This document shows positions 7,134-16,254 of a DNA stretch of 30,634 nucleotides, one piece after another; position 1 is the first letter of the stretch; every line of letters begins with the position of its first letter. Location of the stretch: the NCBI GenBank assembly GCA_946007445.1, contig CAMGAL010000002.1:1-30634 (forward strand), written 5' to 3'. The stretch is from an uncultured Mediterranea sp. Its GTDB lineage: Bacteria; Bacteroidota; Bacteroidia; Bacteroidales; Bacteroidaceae. A program made the translations under genes and the position numbers. The notes below the pieces were generated by a model that saw only the letters and a program-made list of their open reading frames with translations, was not told the origin of the DNA and did not search any database.

Positions 7134-9251
7134 TCAATATCCTGCATTCTGCCACTTGGCCTTGTCTGCGTCAGACAGGTTGGTGCCGTCTTCGTTCTGC
7201 AACTGGTCGATGAATGTCTGCGGGATGGGACGCAGATTGTGCTTATCGGCCACATTGGCAGCAGCTTCAGGATTGAAGAGCTTGGCACGCTTTACCAACA
7301 GCTTGGTGCGGCTCAGCTCTTCCCATCGGTTCCATTCACCCAGGCATTCGCGAGTACGCTCGTTCATGATGAAGTTGATCAGGCGGTCCTTGTCACCACT
7401 GACACCAATGGTAGCCAGGATAGCTTCGTCCTCATCGGGCAACTTGGTGTAGCTGGCGATTTGTAGGTTGGAGGGCTCTGTTGTCCGTTCAATGCCTGTA
7501 GAGAGGTAGTAGGTGCTCTGCTGAATGAAGGAGTACTTGAAGGCCTCTCGGTTGGTCAGAATCTTTCCACTGTAGTCCTTATTCTTTTTAGGAGTATTTG
7601 AGTCAGCAGTCGAGTTGTCGGCATCGCCGCCATACTCTTTCAGGAAAGCCATCGAACCGTCGGTGTAGAACTCGCGATTTTCACCGTTCTTCCATTCAGC
7701 ACGCTTGCGCAATTGGTTCACAGTCGAGATAGCCTCCTGATATTTGCCCAGACGAACCTGAGCTTCGGCCTTAATCAGGTAGGTCTCGCCGGAGCGGGCC
7801 ATGATGACGTCGCGATGAGCGTCACCCTTCTCTGCCGTACGGCTACCATCCTCGGTCTTGTTGATACCGCAGAACACGTTGGAAGTGGCGGTATTACCAC
7901 TTACGCCGTAGGTGTTCATCACATACTTGCCACCCAGATAGACAGGGAATACATTGGGCACCCACTTGCCCGACTCGGGATGTACGAAAGTGTGCTCCTT
8001 ACCGGCACGGCCATAGCTGCCATAAGTATCCTCGTTCTGGAAGCGGGGATCATCCTTCTTGTTGAGGATGAAGGCGATACCTAGGTCACCCAATGCAGGT
8101 TTGTTCTCAGCAGGTACATAGTCGGGAGCGGCTACGGCGTGGTTGATGCCATAGACGGTCTTGAAGGTCTTCCACATACGGGAGTCGTTCACATTGTCGA
8201 ATACGGCGTAAGCATACTCCGTAGGACGGCAACGCTGGAAGTCCATACCACCGATATACTGGCCACGCTGAACCCATCCGCCAGAGAAATTGGAGAACTG
8301 GGGCGTGAAATAGTTGTAGGTGCGGTTACCAAAACGTCCGGCAGCCGATTCAGAGTGCTGGCAGGACATCAGGATTTCGGGTTGATCCTCATTCTTACAA
8401 TCCGTCCCTGTCCAGATGGCATAGAGGCTGTTGTAGTCAGCAGACAACGGACATGCAGCAATGACTTCGTCAGCCAAGCTGACCACACGATTCAGATCCG
8501 TGTCGGCAGGATAGGCCGAGTTCCAGTCGCTGCAACGCTCAGACTGGCGGTAGAGTAATGCCTTGGCCAGAAAATGCGCAGCAGTGTATTTGGTCCAGCA
8601 GCCGGGACCACGCCAGCGATCCACGGGCAGCATCTTGTAGGCCTCCTCAAAGTCGGCAATCACCTGATTGAGCATCTCCTCTTCGGTAGCACGGGTAAAG
8701 GTCTTTACAACGCCTTCCGTAGCCTGCAACTGTAGTACGGCCGCACCATACTGGGCAAAGAGACGGTAGTAGTTGTAGCCACGCAGGAAGTGGGCCTCGC
8801 CGAGGCACTTGGTGCGTACTGATTCGTCATCTACCCGGTTGGCATAGGTGATGATGATGTTGGCCGTGGCAATACCGTAATACATCTGGTCCCACAAGGC
8901 CGAAACGGCCGGGCAGTTCTTGTTGGCAGCACCCGTAGCCGGTGTGCAGTCCATGGAGCTGAGGCGGTTGTCGTAGGTGTTCCAGGGTTCGGCGGTCAAG
9001 TCAGCGCCGTTGGTGAACTCGTCCGTACCATAGAGGGTAATACCATAAGCCCACTCGTAGCCAAAGTGCCAACGGATGTTTCCATAAAGAGCCGTGGCCA
9101 AATCCTGAATGCCCTGCGAAGTCTCAAAATATTGGGTAGTATAGGCGGTGCGATTGTCTTCGTCAAGGAAGCTCTCGCTGCAGGCTGTAAAGTTGGTTAT
9201 GGCCGCTACAGCCAAACCTGCCGTCAGAAATTTGCTATATAATCTTTTCAT
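7134..9251 (-). CDS. SusD-like outer-membrane glycan-binding lipoprotein (left pair)
   Basis: 705 residues from the ATG at 9251; longer readings upstream add AT-rich sequence ahead of the signal. The N-terminus MKRLYSKFLTAGLAVAAITN leads to FTAC with Cys24 as the lipid-modified residue, followed by 'SESFLDEDNRTAYTTQYFET', the usual SusD/RagB opening. The RagB/SusD helical (TPR) features include 'LWDQMYYGIATANIIITYANRV', 'CLGEAHFLRGYNYYRLFAQYG' and the C-terminal 'FIMNERTRECLGEWNRWEELSRTKLL', then 'NLRPIPQTFIDQL'. At about 700 residues it is longer than starch SusD, as is common for pectin-type SusD proteins. It starts about 50 bases after the partner susC stop. It should sit on the cell surface and cap the SusC channel. 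Confidence 0.93.
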   Translation of the reverse strand: MKRLYSKFLTAGLAVAAITNFTACSESFLDEDNRTAYTTQYFETSQGIQDLATALYGNIRWHFGYEWAYGITLYGTDEFTNGADLTAEPWNTYDNRLSSMDCTPATGAANKNCPAVSALWDQMYYGIATANIIITYANRVDDESVRTKCLGEAHFLRGYNYYRLFAQYGAAVLQLQATEGVVKTFTRATEEEMLNQVIADFEEAYKMLPVDRWRGPGCWTKYTAAHFLAKALLYRQSERCSDWNSAYPADTDLNRVVSLADEVIAACPLSADYNSLYAIWTGTDCKNEDQPEILMSCQHSESAAGRFGNRTYNYFTPQFSNFSGGWVQRGQYIGGMDFQRCRPTEYAYAVFDNVNDSRMWKTFKTVYGINHAVAAPDYVPAENKPALGDLGIAFILNKKDDPRFQNEDTYGSYGRAGKEHTFVHPESGKWVPNVFPVYLGGKYVMNTYGVSGNTATSNVFCGINKTEDGSRTAEKGDAHRDVIMARSGETYLIKAEAQVRLGKYQEAISTVNQLRKRAEWKNGENREFYTDGSMAFLKEYGGDADNSTADSNTPKKNKDYSGKILTNREAFKYSFIQQSTYYLSTGIERTTEPSNLQIASYTKLPDEDEAILATIGVSGDKDRLINFIMNERTRECLGEWNRWEELSRTKLLVKRAKLFNPEAAANVADKHNLRPIPQTFIDQLQNEDGTNLSDADKAKWQNAGY

Positions 9252-9299
9252 ATACATTTCTATTATTATATTCTTGATTATCAATCCACTCATAGATAT

Positions 9300-12200
9300 T
9301 TAGAAGCCCACCTGCAGACCGAATGTGAAGCCTCGGTTGTAGTAAGTCGTACCCAGGTCGAGGTCGATGAAATCCACCGATGAGTAGAGGTTGCCCAGGT
9401 TCTTGCCCTGTGCATAGACCTTCAGCGACTCGATACCCATCTTCTTGCAGAGCTTCTTGTCGAAGTTGTAGCCCAAAGAGATGTTGCGCAGCTTGATGAA
9501 GGAGGCGTCCTTGAAACCCAGCAGGCTGGAGTAGGAGTCACCACCGGCTGTGCTATATACGGGCTTCTGCCACTCGGCGTTGGGATTGTCGGGCGTCCAG
9601 TAGTCAATCTCACGTTGGTTGTACATACCATACTGGCCTTCACCACCGGTGCTGATCATGTAGCCAAAGCGGCCATAGAGCTCGATATTCAGGTCAAAGT
9701 TCTTCCAGCTGAAGCTGTTGCTCCAACCCAATACCCACTTGGCATCTTTGTTGCCCAAGATGACACGGTCTTCATTGTCAATCTTGTAGTCGCCGTTCTG
9801 GTCTTTCGGGCGTACGCTACCAGCCGTAAACTTGTGGCCGTTGGCGTTGAACTTGTCCATCTCTGCCTGGTCGGATTCCTGCCACAAGCCCAAGTTGTCG
9901 ATACCATAATGTACATTGATGGACTCGCCGATGAACCAGGCATTCGAGATATCGTCTTCCTTACCGTTGGAGAGCTGTACAATCTCATCTTTCGAATAAG
10001 AAGTGTTGATAGAAGAGATCCACTCGAAATCCTTGGTCTGTACGGGGATGACATTCAGCGAGAGGTCGAAACCGATGTTCTTGGTCTTACCCACGTTGGC
10101 CACTGTAGAGGGGAAACCGGTCAGGGTAGGAATCTTCATGGCAAGCAATAGGTCGTTGGTCTTGGAGTGATAGAAGTCAAACGTACCGTTGATGCGGCCG
10201 TTCAGGAAGCCGTAGTCAATACCGTAGTTGAACTGGGTGGTCTTTTCCCAACCCAAATTCTTATTGGCCATACCCACCTGAGTGCCGGTATAGTAAGGCT
10301 CATTGGTAGCGTAAGCCTGCGTCAGGACATTGCCGAAAGGCACGAAGAAACTCTGGATGTTACCCAGTGTGCCGTAAGGAGATACGGCGGCATTACCCGT
10401 CACGCCGACACCGAAGCGCAGCTTCAACTGGCTGATCCACGATACATCCTTCAGGAACTCCTCCTGGTCGATACGCCAACCCAAGGCTGCAGAGGGGAAG
10501 AAGTCCCACTTATTGCCCTTGGCCAACACGGACGAACCATCGTAACGACCTGATACGGTCAACAGATAGCGGTCTTTATACGAGTAGTTCACACGAGCCA
10601 TATAGGAGGCCAACTGGCTCTCGGTCAGTCCTGTACCCATGCCTGCACCATACGTAGCGGCATCGGTAATATCTACACTACCCAGGTTGTACCACAAGAA
10701 GTGCTCGTTGGGGATGGCAGAGGCGTTCATGCTACCATGTTCGTAGTTGTACTTGGAGGCACTCTGCAGCAAAGTCACCGTGAAGGTGTGATCTTGGATG
10801 GACTTGACATAGGTAATCAAGTTGTCCAATGTCCAAGAGAGGTAGCGCTGCGTGCTGTACTTGGCATAGTTCTTACTACCGGCGCGACCGGCAGACTCCT
10901 TGCTCAGGAAGATACCCTGACGCGTGTGTCGGAAGTCGGGACCGAACGAAGACTTGAAGGTCAAGCCCTGCAGGGGCTCCCACAGTTTGCCGAAGTCAAT
11001 CTGGGCATAGAAGCTACCCAGGGCACGGAAAGTCTCGCGGTTATCGGTAGATTTCTTCCATTCATCCACGACGGTCAGGACGTTCGTCACAGATCCGCAA
11101 GGATTGGTGATGATATCACCCTCATCGTTATAAGGCACACCATAACGGGGAATGGCTTTGGCTGCACTGTAGATATCCACCGGGCCTGAGCTGGTGCCCA
11201 CCTGTCCGGTGCGAGAGTAACCATAGTCCTGAATAGACCAAGAAGCATTGACCGAGCCGCCCATCTTGAACCAAGGCTTGGCCTGGATATCTACCGACAT
11301 GGCTGCATTGTAGCGCTCGTACTCCTGTCCTTTCTGTGTACCTTCGTTCTTCAGATAGCCCAGCGAGAAGAAGCTCTGGGCAGTCTCTGTACCGGCCGTG
11401 GCACTCAGCGTGTGTTCATGGGTGATACCTGTCTGGGTCACGATGTCGCCCCAATCCGTATTGGACACCTTCGAGCCGTCCCAAGTTCCACCGGCCCATC
11501 CTTTCATGACGTTGGCAGTAGCATAGGGATCATCGCCGCCGAAGTAGTCCTTATCACGTTCCTGATTCGGCTGGTCGCCACGAGGATTCTTGGTGGGGTC
11601 GGCATTGTAGTAAGCCCAACGACGCCAGGTAATGTAGTCGCTGGCACTCATGGCCGGGGATTTATCCTTCAGGTTTTCAAAGGTGACAGAACCCGAGTAG
11701 TTCAGCTTCAAGGCACCCGTCTTACCGCGCTTGGTAGTCACCAGTACCACACCGTTGGCACCACGGCTACCATAGATAGCAGTCGAAGAGGCATCCTTCA
11801 AGATGTCGATAGCCTCGATGTCGCGCGGGTTGATGCTCTCGATACCGCCTGAGCTCAAGGGAACACCATCCACCACGTAGAGGGGGCCTTGTCCGGCAGT
11901 AATAGAGCGGTTGCCACGGATGCGGATGCTACCCACTGTACCCGGACGCTCGCTGGAGGTGATATCCACACCGGCAGCCTTACCCTGCAAGGCCTCGAAA
12001 GCATTGGACACAGGCTTCGTGTTCAACTCCTTCTCTCCCACACGGGTCAAGGCGCCCGTCACGTCGCTCTTCTTCTGCACGCCATAACCTACAACCACCA
12101 CTTCTTCCAGCATCTCGGTGTCTTCCTGCAACAAGATGCTCAACACACTCTTGCCAGCTACAGACACATCCTGTGTCTTGTATCCTACGTAGCTGATTTG

Positions 12201-12449
12201 AAGCGTACCGTTTTGGGGTACATCACTGAGGGTAAAGTTACCATCAAGGTCGGTAATAACACCGTTGGTAGTACCTTTCACGAGCACACTGGCACCGATC
12301 ACCGGTCCCATGTTGTCGTTTACAGTACCTTTCACTGTCTTGTTCTGCGCAAAGGCATTCATAGCCAGAGCCACAAACAAAGCGATGAAACAGAGCCGCT
12401 GGATGATGCCCAAGCGGCCAAACAGACTTTTTTGATTGCTGTCTTTCAT
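9300..12449 (-). CDS. SusC-like TonB-dependent outer-membrane glycan transporter (left pair)
   Basis: 1049 residues. A signal peptide of about 34 residues ends AFA before Q. Residues about 37-110 form the carboxypeptidase-regulatory-like domain ('VKGTVNDNMGPVIGASVLVKG' in two parts, 'DLDGNFTLSDVP', 'LQISYVGYKTQDV'). A TonB box lies near 114-123 (LEEVVVVGYG), then the plug ('SIRIRGNRSI', 'GPLYVVDGVPL', 'ASSTAIYGSRGANGVVLVTTK') and a long 22-strand-type barrel ending in Phe (FGLQVGF). It is the first gene after the central control region and is followed by its susD. Its first 140 residues closely match the SusC of the right arm, and the nucleotide sequence there has long identical runs; the barrels are far more divergent, suggesting import of different oligosaccharides. 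Confidence 0.95.
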   Translation of the reverse strand: MKDSNQKSLFGRLGIIQRLCFIALFVALAMNAFAQNKTVKGTVNDNMGPVIGASVLVKGTTNGVITDLDGNFTLSDVPQNGTLQISYVGYKTQDVSVAGKSVLSILLQEDTEMLEEVVVVGYGVQKKSDVTGALTRVGEKELNTKPVSNAFEALQGKAAGVDITSSERPGTVGSIRIRGNRSITAGQGPLYVVDGVPLSSGGIESINPRDIEAIDILKDASSTAIYGSRGANGVVLVTTKRGKTGALKLNYSGSVTFENLKDKSPAMSASDYITWRRWAYYNADPTKNPRGDQPNQERDKDYFGGDDPYATANVMKGWAGGTWDGSKVSNTDWGDIVTQTGITHEHTLSATAGTETAQSFFSLGYLKNEGTQKGQEYERYNAAMSVDIQAKPWFKMGGSVNASWSIQDYGYSRTGQVGTSSGPVDIYSAAKAIPRYGVPYNDEGDIITNPCGSVTNVLTVVDEWKKSTDNRETFRALGSFYAQIDFGKLWEPLQGLTFKSSFGPDFRHTRQGIFLSKESAGRAGSKNYAKYSTQRYLSWTLDNLITYVKSIQDHTFTVTLLQSASKYNYEHGSMNASAIPNEHFLWYNLGSVDITDAATYGAGMGTGLTESQLASYMARVNYSYKDRYLLTVSGRYDGSSVLAKGNKWDFFPSAALGWRIDQEEFLKDVSWISQLKLRFGVGVTGNAAVSPYGTLGNIQSFFVPFGNVLTQAYATNEPYYTGTQVGMANKNLGWEKTTQFNYGIDYGFLNGRINGTFDFYHSKTNDLLLAMKIPTLTGFPSTVANVGKTKNIGFDLSLNVIPVQTKDFEWISSINTSYSKDEIVQLSNGKEDDISNAWFIGESINVHYGIDNLGLWQESDQAEMDKFNANGHKFTAGSVRPKDQNGDYKIDNEDRVILGNKDAKWVLGWSNSFSWKNFDLNIELYGRFGYMISTGGEGQYGMYNQREIDYWTPDNPNAEWQKPVYSTAGGDSYSSLLGFKDASFIKLRNISLGYNFDKKLCKKMGIESLKVYAQGKNLGNLYSSVDFIDLDLGTTYYNRGFTFGLQVGF

Positions 12450-12495
12450 ACTATAAATATTAAGTTAAACAAAAGGTATATGAATCATCTCAATG

Positions 12496-12507
12496 GGAGA
12501 ATTCTCC
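12496..12507. promoter_or_regulatory. 12-bp perfect palindrome in the left susC leader
   Basis: GGAGAATTCTCC is a perfect 12-bp palindrome just downstream of the expected start of transcription of the left susC. The equivalent stretch in the right leader is GGAAAAATCTCC (12845-12856), where symmetry is only partial. Next to it, TATTTG-TGTG-CAAATA (12509-12524) is a 6-bp inverted repeat that overlaps the -7 box. These may be operator or homology remnants; function is unknown. Confidence 0.4.
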
Positions 12508-12518
12508 ATATTTGTGTG

Positions 12519-12526
12519 CAAATATA
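12519..12526 (-). promoter_or_regulatory. -7 promoter box of the left susC operon
   Basis: Minus-strand TATATTTG followed by CA is an exact TANNTTTG match, 69 bases from the ATG at 12449. No good -33 TTTG at the expected distance, consistent with activator dependence. Confidence 0.65.
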
Positions 12527-12825
12527 GAACATTTATTTGATATTCTTTCATGGATTTTGCTGTTTTTTTGGTGTAATTATCCGCAATTCATGCAAAAAAC
12601 AATCATTAAGTAACAGCAAAACAGGTTCCACATTCATACCTGCGCCGCTCCCCCTGCCAAAGAAAACCGTGGTTTCATCGCTCATCCTGCACACGAAAAC
12701 ATGCTTTGGGATAGCCACTGCACTTTTTGACAGGAATCCTATGCGATTTGACAATTAGCGGCCTAATGACCAAAAAATACATGAAAAAAAGACGATATTC
12801 CATAATGGCAGTTCATGAAAAGCGC

Positions 12826-12833
12826 TATATTTG
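12826..12833 (+). promoter_or_regulatory. -7 promoter box of the right susC operon
   Basis: TATATTTG followed by CTGCC, an exact TANNTTTG match, 69 bases before the ATG at 12903, the same spacing as on the left side. A canonical -33 element is lacking here too. Confidence 0.65.
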
Positions 12834-12902
12834 CTGCCGAAAATGGAAAAATCTCCAATCGTAACTACATATTTAATGTTTGTTTAACTTAAAATTTATA
12901 GT

Positions 12903-15900
12903 ATGAAAGACAGAAAATCTCAAAGTCTGTTAGGCCGCTTGGGCATCATCCAGCGGCTCTGTTTCATCGCTTTGCTGGCTGCGATGGCCATAGATGGCTT
13001 CGCCCAGACGAAGACAGTGAAAGGTACTGTAAACGATGCCATGGGACCGGTGATCGGTGCCAGCGTCCTCGTGAAAGGTACCACCAACGGTGTCATCACC
13101 GACATCGACGGTAACTTCATCCTCAGTGATGTACCCGAACAGGGTATTCTGCAAATCAGCTACGTGGGCTATAAGACACAGGAAGTGCCTGTGGCCGGCA
13201 AGAGCGTGCTGAACATCACCATCCAGGAAGACAGCGAAATGCTGGAAGAAGTGGTGGTTGTAGGTTATGGTGTGCAGAAGAAGAGTGACGTGACAGGTGC
13301 CATGTCGCGCGTGACGAGCAAGACCATTGAGGAGCGCCCCGTGCAGAACGCCCTCCAGGCCATGCAGGGTAAGGTGACCGGTGTGGACATCCCCTCCAAC
13401 AACCGGCCCGGTGAGTTGGGCGACATCCGCATCCGTGGTAACCGCTCCATCACGGCTGACAACAACCCCCTCTACGTCATCGACGGTATTCCCATGACGG
13501 CCGGTTCAATCGCCGACATCAACCCCTCGGATATCGAGTCCATGGAAATCCTGAAGGACGCTTCAGCTACCGCCATCTATGGTAGCCGCGGTGCCAACGG
13601 TGTCATCCTGGTGACCACGAAGAAGGGTAAGACGGGTCGCACCACCATCAACTACGATGGTTCGCTGACCTTCAGCTTCCTGGATTCAACCACCGACTAC
13701 ATGAACTCGGGCCAGTTGCTGGACTACAAACGTAATTCGGCCATTGCCGGTGGTACCTACAACGGTGCCTATGGCACGGCTCCCGACCCCAACCGCGACC
13801 GTGCTCTCTGGCTGGGTACGCAGAGCTACATGGACAGCCGCGTGGCTCAGGCTTACCAGCTGAACGCCGACGGCAGCCCCGTGTTGCGTGCCGCCACTGC
13901 TGAAGAGAAGGCGATGGGTTATGCCGACATGGTGCCCGTCTATGATGCCAGCAAGCTGGAAACCACCGACTGGGGTGGCCTGGCTACGCGTACCGGTGTG
14001 ACGCACACACACCAGGTATCGCTCTCTGCCGGTACCGAGACCTCCAAGCTCTACCTCTCTTTGGGCTTCCTGGGTCAGGAAGTGCCCATGGCCGACCAGG
14101 ACTTCAAGCGCTACACCGTGAACATGAACGGTGAGATCAAGCCCATGAAGTGGCTGACCGTAGGTATGGGTCTGAATGCCGCCCACTCCATCAAGAACTA
14201 CGGTATGGTGAGCAACTTCTCCAACACCGTGGCCAAGGACTCTTACGGTCTGGCTATGAACCTGATGCCCTGGACTCCCGCCTACAACGAAGACGGCTCC
14301 GTCCTCATCACTTCCGAAGGCGATGCCGAGCACAACATCGTACGCAACATGAACTCATCGAGAAATGAATACCGCTACTACGGTGTGAACTTCTCCAGCT
14401 ATGCTGAAGTGGACTTCGGCCAGTTTGCCGACATCCTGAAGGGTGTGAAGTGGCGCACCAACCTCGGTGGCCAGTACCGCAACAGCCGTGAAGGTTCGCA
14501 CTACGGCGAGACTTTCTCCAACCCCTACGGCTTCGACTCTACCGCTCCGGGTGCAGCCTACAACGCTCACTCACAGAAGCTCTCCTGGACGCTGGAGAAC
14601 CTGCTCTACATCAACAAGACCTTTGCCGATATCCACAGCCTGGGCGTGACGTTGCTGCAGTCTGCCGAGCGCAGCCGTTCGGAGAGCCTCTCTACCCGCG
14701 CATATGAAGTGGTGTTCCCCACCTCTCTGTGGTACAACCTCGGTGCCTCCAACACCTCGAAGGCAGCCATCGGTTCGGGCTACTCTACCTGGTCGCGCGC
14801 CTCATACATGGCCCGCTTCAACTATGGTCTGATGGATCGCTACTTGCTGACCCTGACCGGCCGTTACGACGGTGCCTCCATGCTGGCTGCCGGCAACAAG
14901 TGGGACTTCTTCCCCTCCGCAGCCCTGGCATGGCGTATGGAGCAGGAAGAGTTCATCAAGAAGATAGACTGGATCAACCAACTGAAGTTCCGCGTAGGTT
15001 ATGGTGTGACGGGTAACTCGGCCGTATCTCCCTACCAGACTTCGGGTTCGGTGACTTCCACATACGCCAACATTCCCTTCGGTGTGGGTAACATCGCCCA
15101 GAATACCACCGGTACGAAGACCAACGTGATGCCCAACTTCAGCCTCGGTTGGGAGAAGACGGCTTCGATGAACATCGGTCTGGACTTTGCCGTACTGAAG
15201 AACCGCATCAGCGGTAGCATCGAGTATTACGTAGCCAAGACCTCCGACCTGCTGATGAACCGCAGCATTCCTGTCATCACCGGTTATGCCCAGATTCTGA
15301 GCAACATCGGCAAGACACAGAACAAGGGTCTGGAAATCTCGCTCTCGACCATCAACGTGAAGACCCGCGACTTCACCTGGCAGACCGACTGGACCTTCTC
15401 GACCAACAAGGAGGAGATCGTGAAGCTGGCCAACAACGTGGACTTCGACACAACCGGCCCCTGGAAGGTGGGTGAACCCATCAACGTATTCTGGGACTTC
15501 AAGTACGACCGTATCTGGCAGGATACTCCCGAAGACAACCGTCTGATGGAGCTCTACTCCAAGATCAGCAAGCTGACCTTCCTGCCCGGACAGTATAAGA
15601 TGGTGGACCAGCCCCTCGTAGAGGTACCTGCCGGTACCGAAGGAGCTAAATCCGTGACACTGAGCGACGGTACCGTGGTGAACTACCTGAACAACGGTTT
15701 CGGTGTGTTCAACAACGACGATAAGGTGTTCTACAACAAGTCTCCGAAGTGGACGGGCGGTATCAACAACTCGTTCACCTACAAGAACTGGAACTTCAGC
15801 TTCTTCACCTACTTCCGCTTCGGCAACAACTACTACGGCCTGACCCAGACCATCGGCCGCCGCATCGAGAACGATGTATGGAGCCCCACCAACACCGGTG

Positions 15901-16223
15901 CCAAGTTTGCCCAGCCCACCTCGGCTACCCGTACCAGCACCTACGACTACGTGCGCAACTATACGAAGGGCAACATGGTGCTCGTGCGCAACATTGCCCT
16001 CTCCTACACTGTTCCGCAGCAGTTCCTGAAGAAGATTGGCGCCAACAGCGCCCAGATCTACGGTCAGGTGCTCAACCCGTTCCTCTTCGGTGGCGAACTG
16101 GTGAAGGCCGGTATCAACCCCGACGATATCACCGGTTGGGATGCCAGCAACCACATTGGCGGTCAGACCAACAACACCTGTATCACGCGTAGCGTAGTCA
16201 TCGGTCTGCGTCTCGGATTCTAA
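12903..16223 (+). CDS. SusC-like TonB-dependent outer-membrane glycan transporter (right pair)
   Basis: 1106 residues. Signal peptide ends DGFA before Q; the carboxypeptidase-regulatory-like domain ('KGTVNDAMGPVIGASVLVKG') is followed by a TonB box (LEEVVVVGYGVQ), plug motifs 'DIRIRGNRSI', 'PLYVIDGIPM', 'ASATAIYGSRGANGVILVTTK', and a barrel ending in Phe (IGLRLGF). It is about 57 residues longer than the left SusC, mostly in barrel loops such as the segment around residues 320-350 and around 910-940. Codon use is strikingly uniform (GGT, AAC, CGC, AAG, CTG), as in a highly expressed gene, and more so than in the left pair. The gene is followed after 31 bases by its susD. Together they should bind and import RG-I oligosaccharides. 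Confidence 0.95.
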   Translation: MKDRKSQSLLGRLGIIQRLCFIALLAAMAIDGFAQTKTVKGTVNDAMGPVIGASVLVKGTTNGVITDIDGNFILSDVPEQGILQISYVGYKTQEVPVAGKSVLNITIQEDSEMLEEVVVVGYGVQKKSDVTGAMSRVTSKTIEERPVQNALQAMQGKVTGVDIPSNNRPGELGDIRIRGNRSITADNNPLYVIDGIPMTAGSIADINPSDIESMEILKDASATAIYGSRGANGVILVTTKKGKTGRTTINYDGSLTFSFLDSTTDYMNSGQLLDYKRNSAIAGGTYNGAYGTAPDPNRDRALWLGTQSYMDSRVAQAYQLNADGSPVLRAATAEEKAMGYADMVPVYDASKLETTDWGGLATRTGVTHTHQVSLSAGTETSKLYLSLGFLGQEVPMADQDFKRYTVNMNGEIKPMKWLTVGMGLNAAHSIKNYGMVSNFSNTVAKDSYGLAMNLMPWTPAYNEDGSVLITSEGDAEHNIVRNMNSSRNEYRYYGVNFSSYAEVDFGQFADILKGVKWRTNLGGQYRNSREGSHYGETFSNPYGFDSTAPGAAYNAHSQKLSWTLENLLYINKTFADIHSLGVTLLQSAERSRSESLSTRAYEVVFPTSLWYNLGASNTSKAAIGSGYSTWSRASYMARFNYGLMDRYLLTLTGRYDGASMLAAGNKWDFFPSAALAWRMEQEEFIKKIDWINQLKFRVGYGVTGNSAVSPYQTSGSVTSTYANIPFGVGNIAQNTTGTKTNVMPNFSLGWEKTASMNIGLDFAVLKNRISGSIEYYVAKTSDLLMNRSIPVITGYAQILSNIGKTQNKGLEISLSTINVKTRDFTWQTDWTFSTNKEEIVKLANNVDFDTTGPWKVGEPINVFWDFKYDRIWQDTPEDNRLMELYSKISKLTFLPGQYKMVDQPLVEVPAGTEGAKSVTLSDGTVVNYLNNGFGVFNNDDKVFYNKSPKWTGGINNSFTYKNWNFSFFTYFRFGNNYYGLTQTIGRRIENDVWSPTNTGAKFAQPTSATRTSTYDYVRNYTKGNMVLVRNIALSYTVPQQFLKKIGANSAQIYGQVLNPFLFGGELVKAGINPDDITGWDASNHIGGQTNNTCITRSVVIGLRLGF

Positions 16224-16254
16224 TCAATTGTCTATCCATTTAATTTCAGTAACG

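Larger units (their letters stand above)
12450..12902. promoter_or_regulatory. 453-bp divergent control region between the two susC genes
   Basis: No gene is supported here. It holds both susC promoters and their 5' leaders. On each side the -7 box TATATTTG ends 69 bases before the ATG. The two 69-base leaders align without gaps at about 48 of 69 positions by my count, including a shared TGGARAAWTCTCC stretch and a near-identical last 25 bases. The middle part (about 12530-12820) is not mirrored between sides and contains no gene I can support; short CATGAA motifs recur there but with no fixed spacing. Confidence 0.8.

Noticed and set aside
12537..12758. Short open frames on both strands in the central control region
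   Set aside because: They overlap each other and lack promoters and ribosome sites in proper place; the region is better explained as control DNA.
12547..12821. Recurring CATGAA motifs upstream of both susC promoters as possible regulator half-sites
   Set aside because: Two are 40 bp apart on the left and two about 33 bp apart on the right, at different distances from the -7 boxes; with such a short AT-rich motif chance is likely.
14802..16154. 450-codon antisense open frame within the right susC
   Set aside because: Same codon-bias effect; His/Val/Gly-rich translation with no family features.
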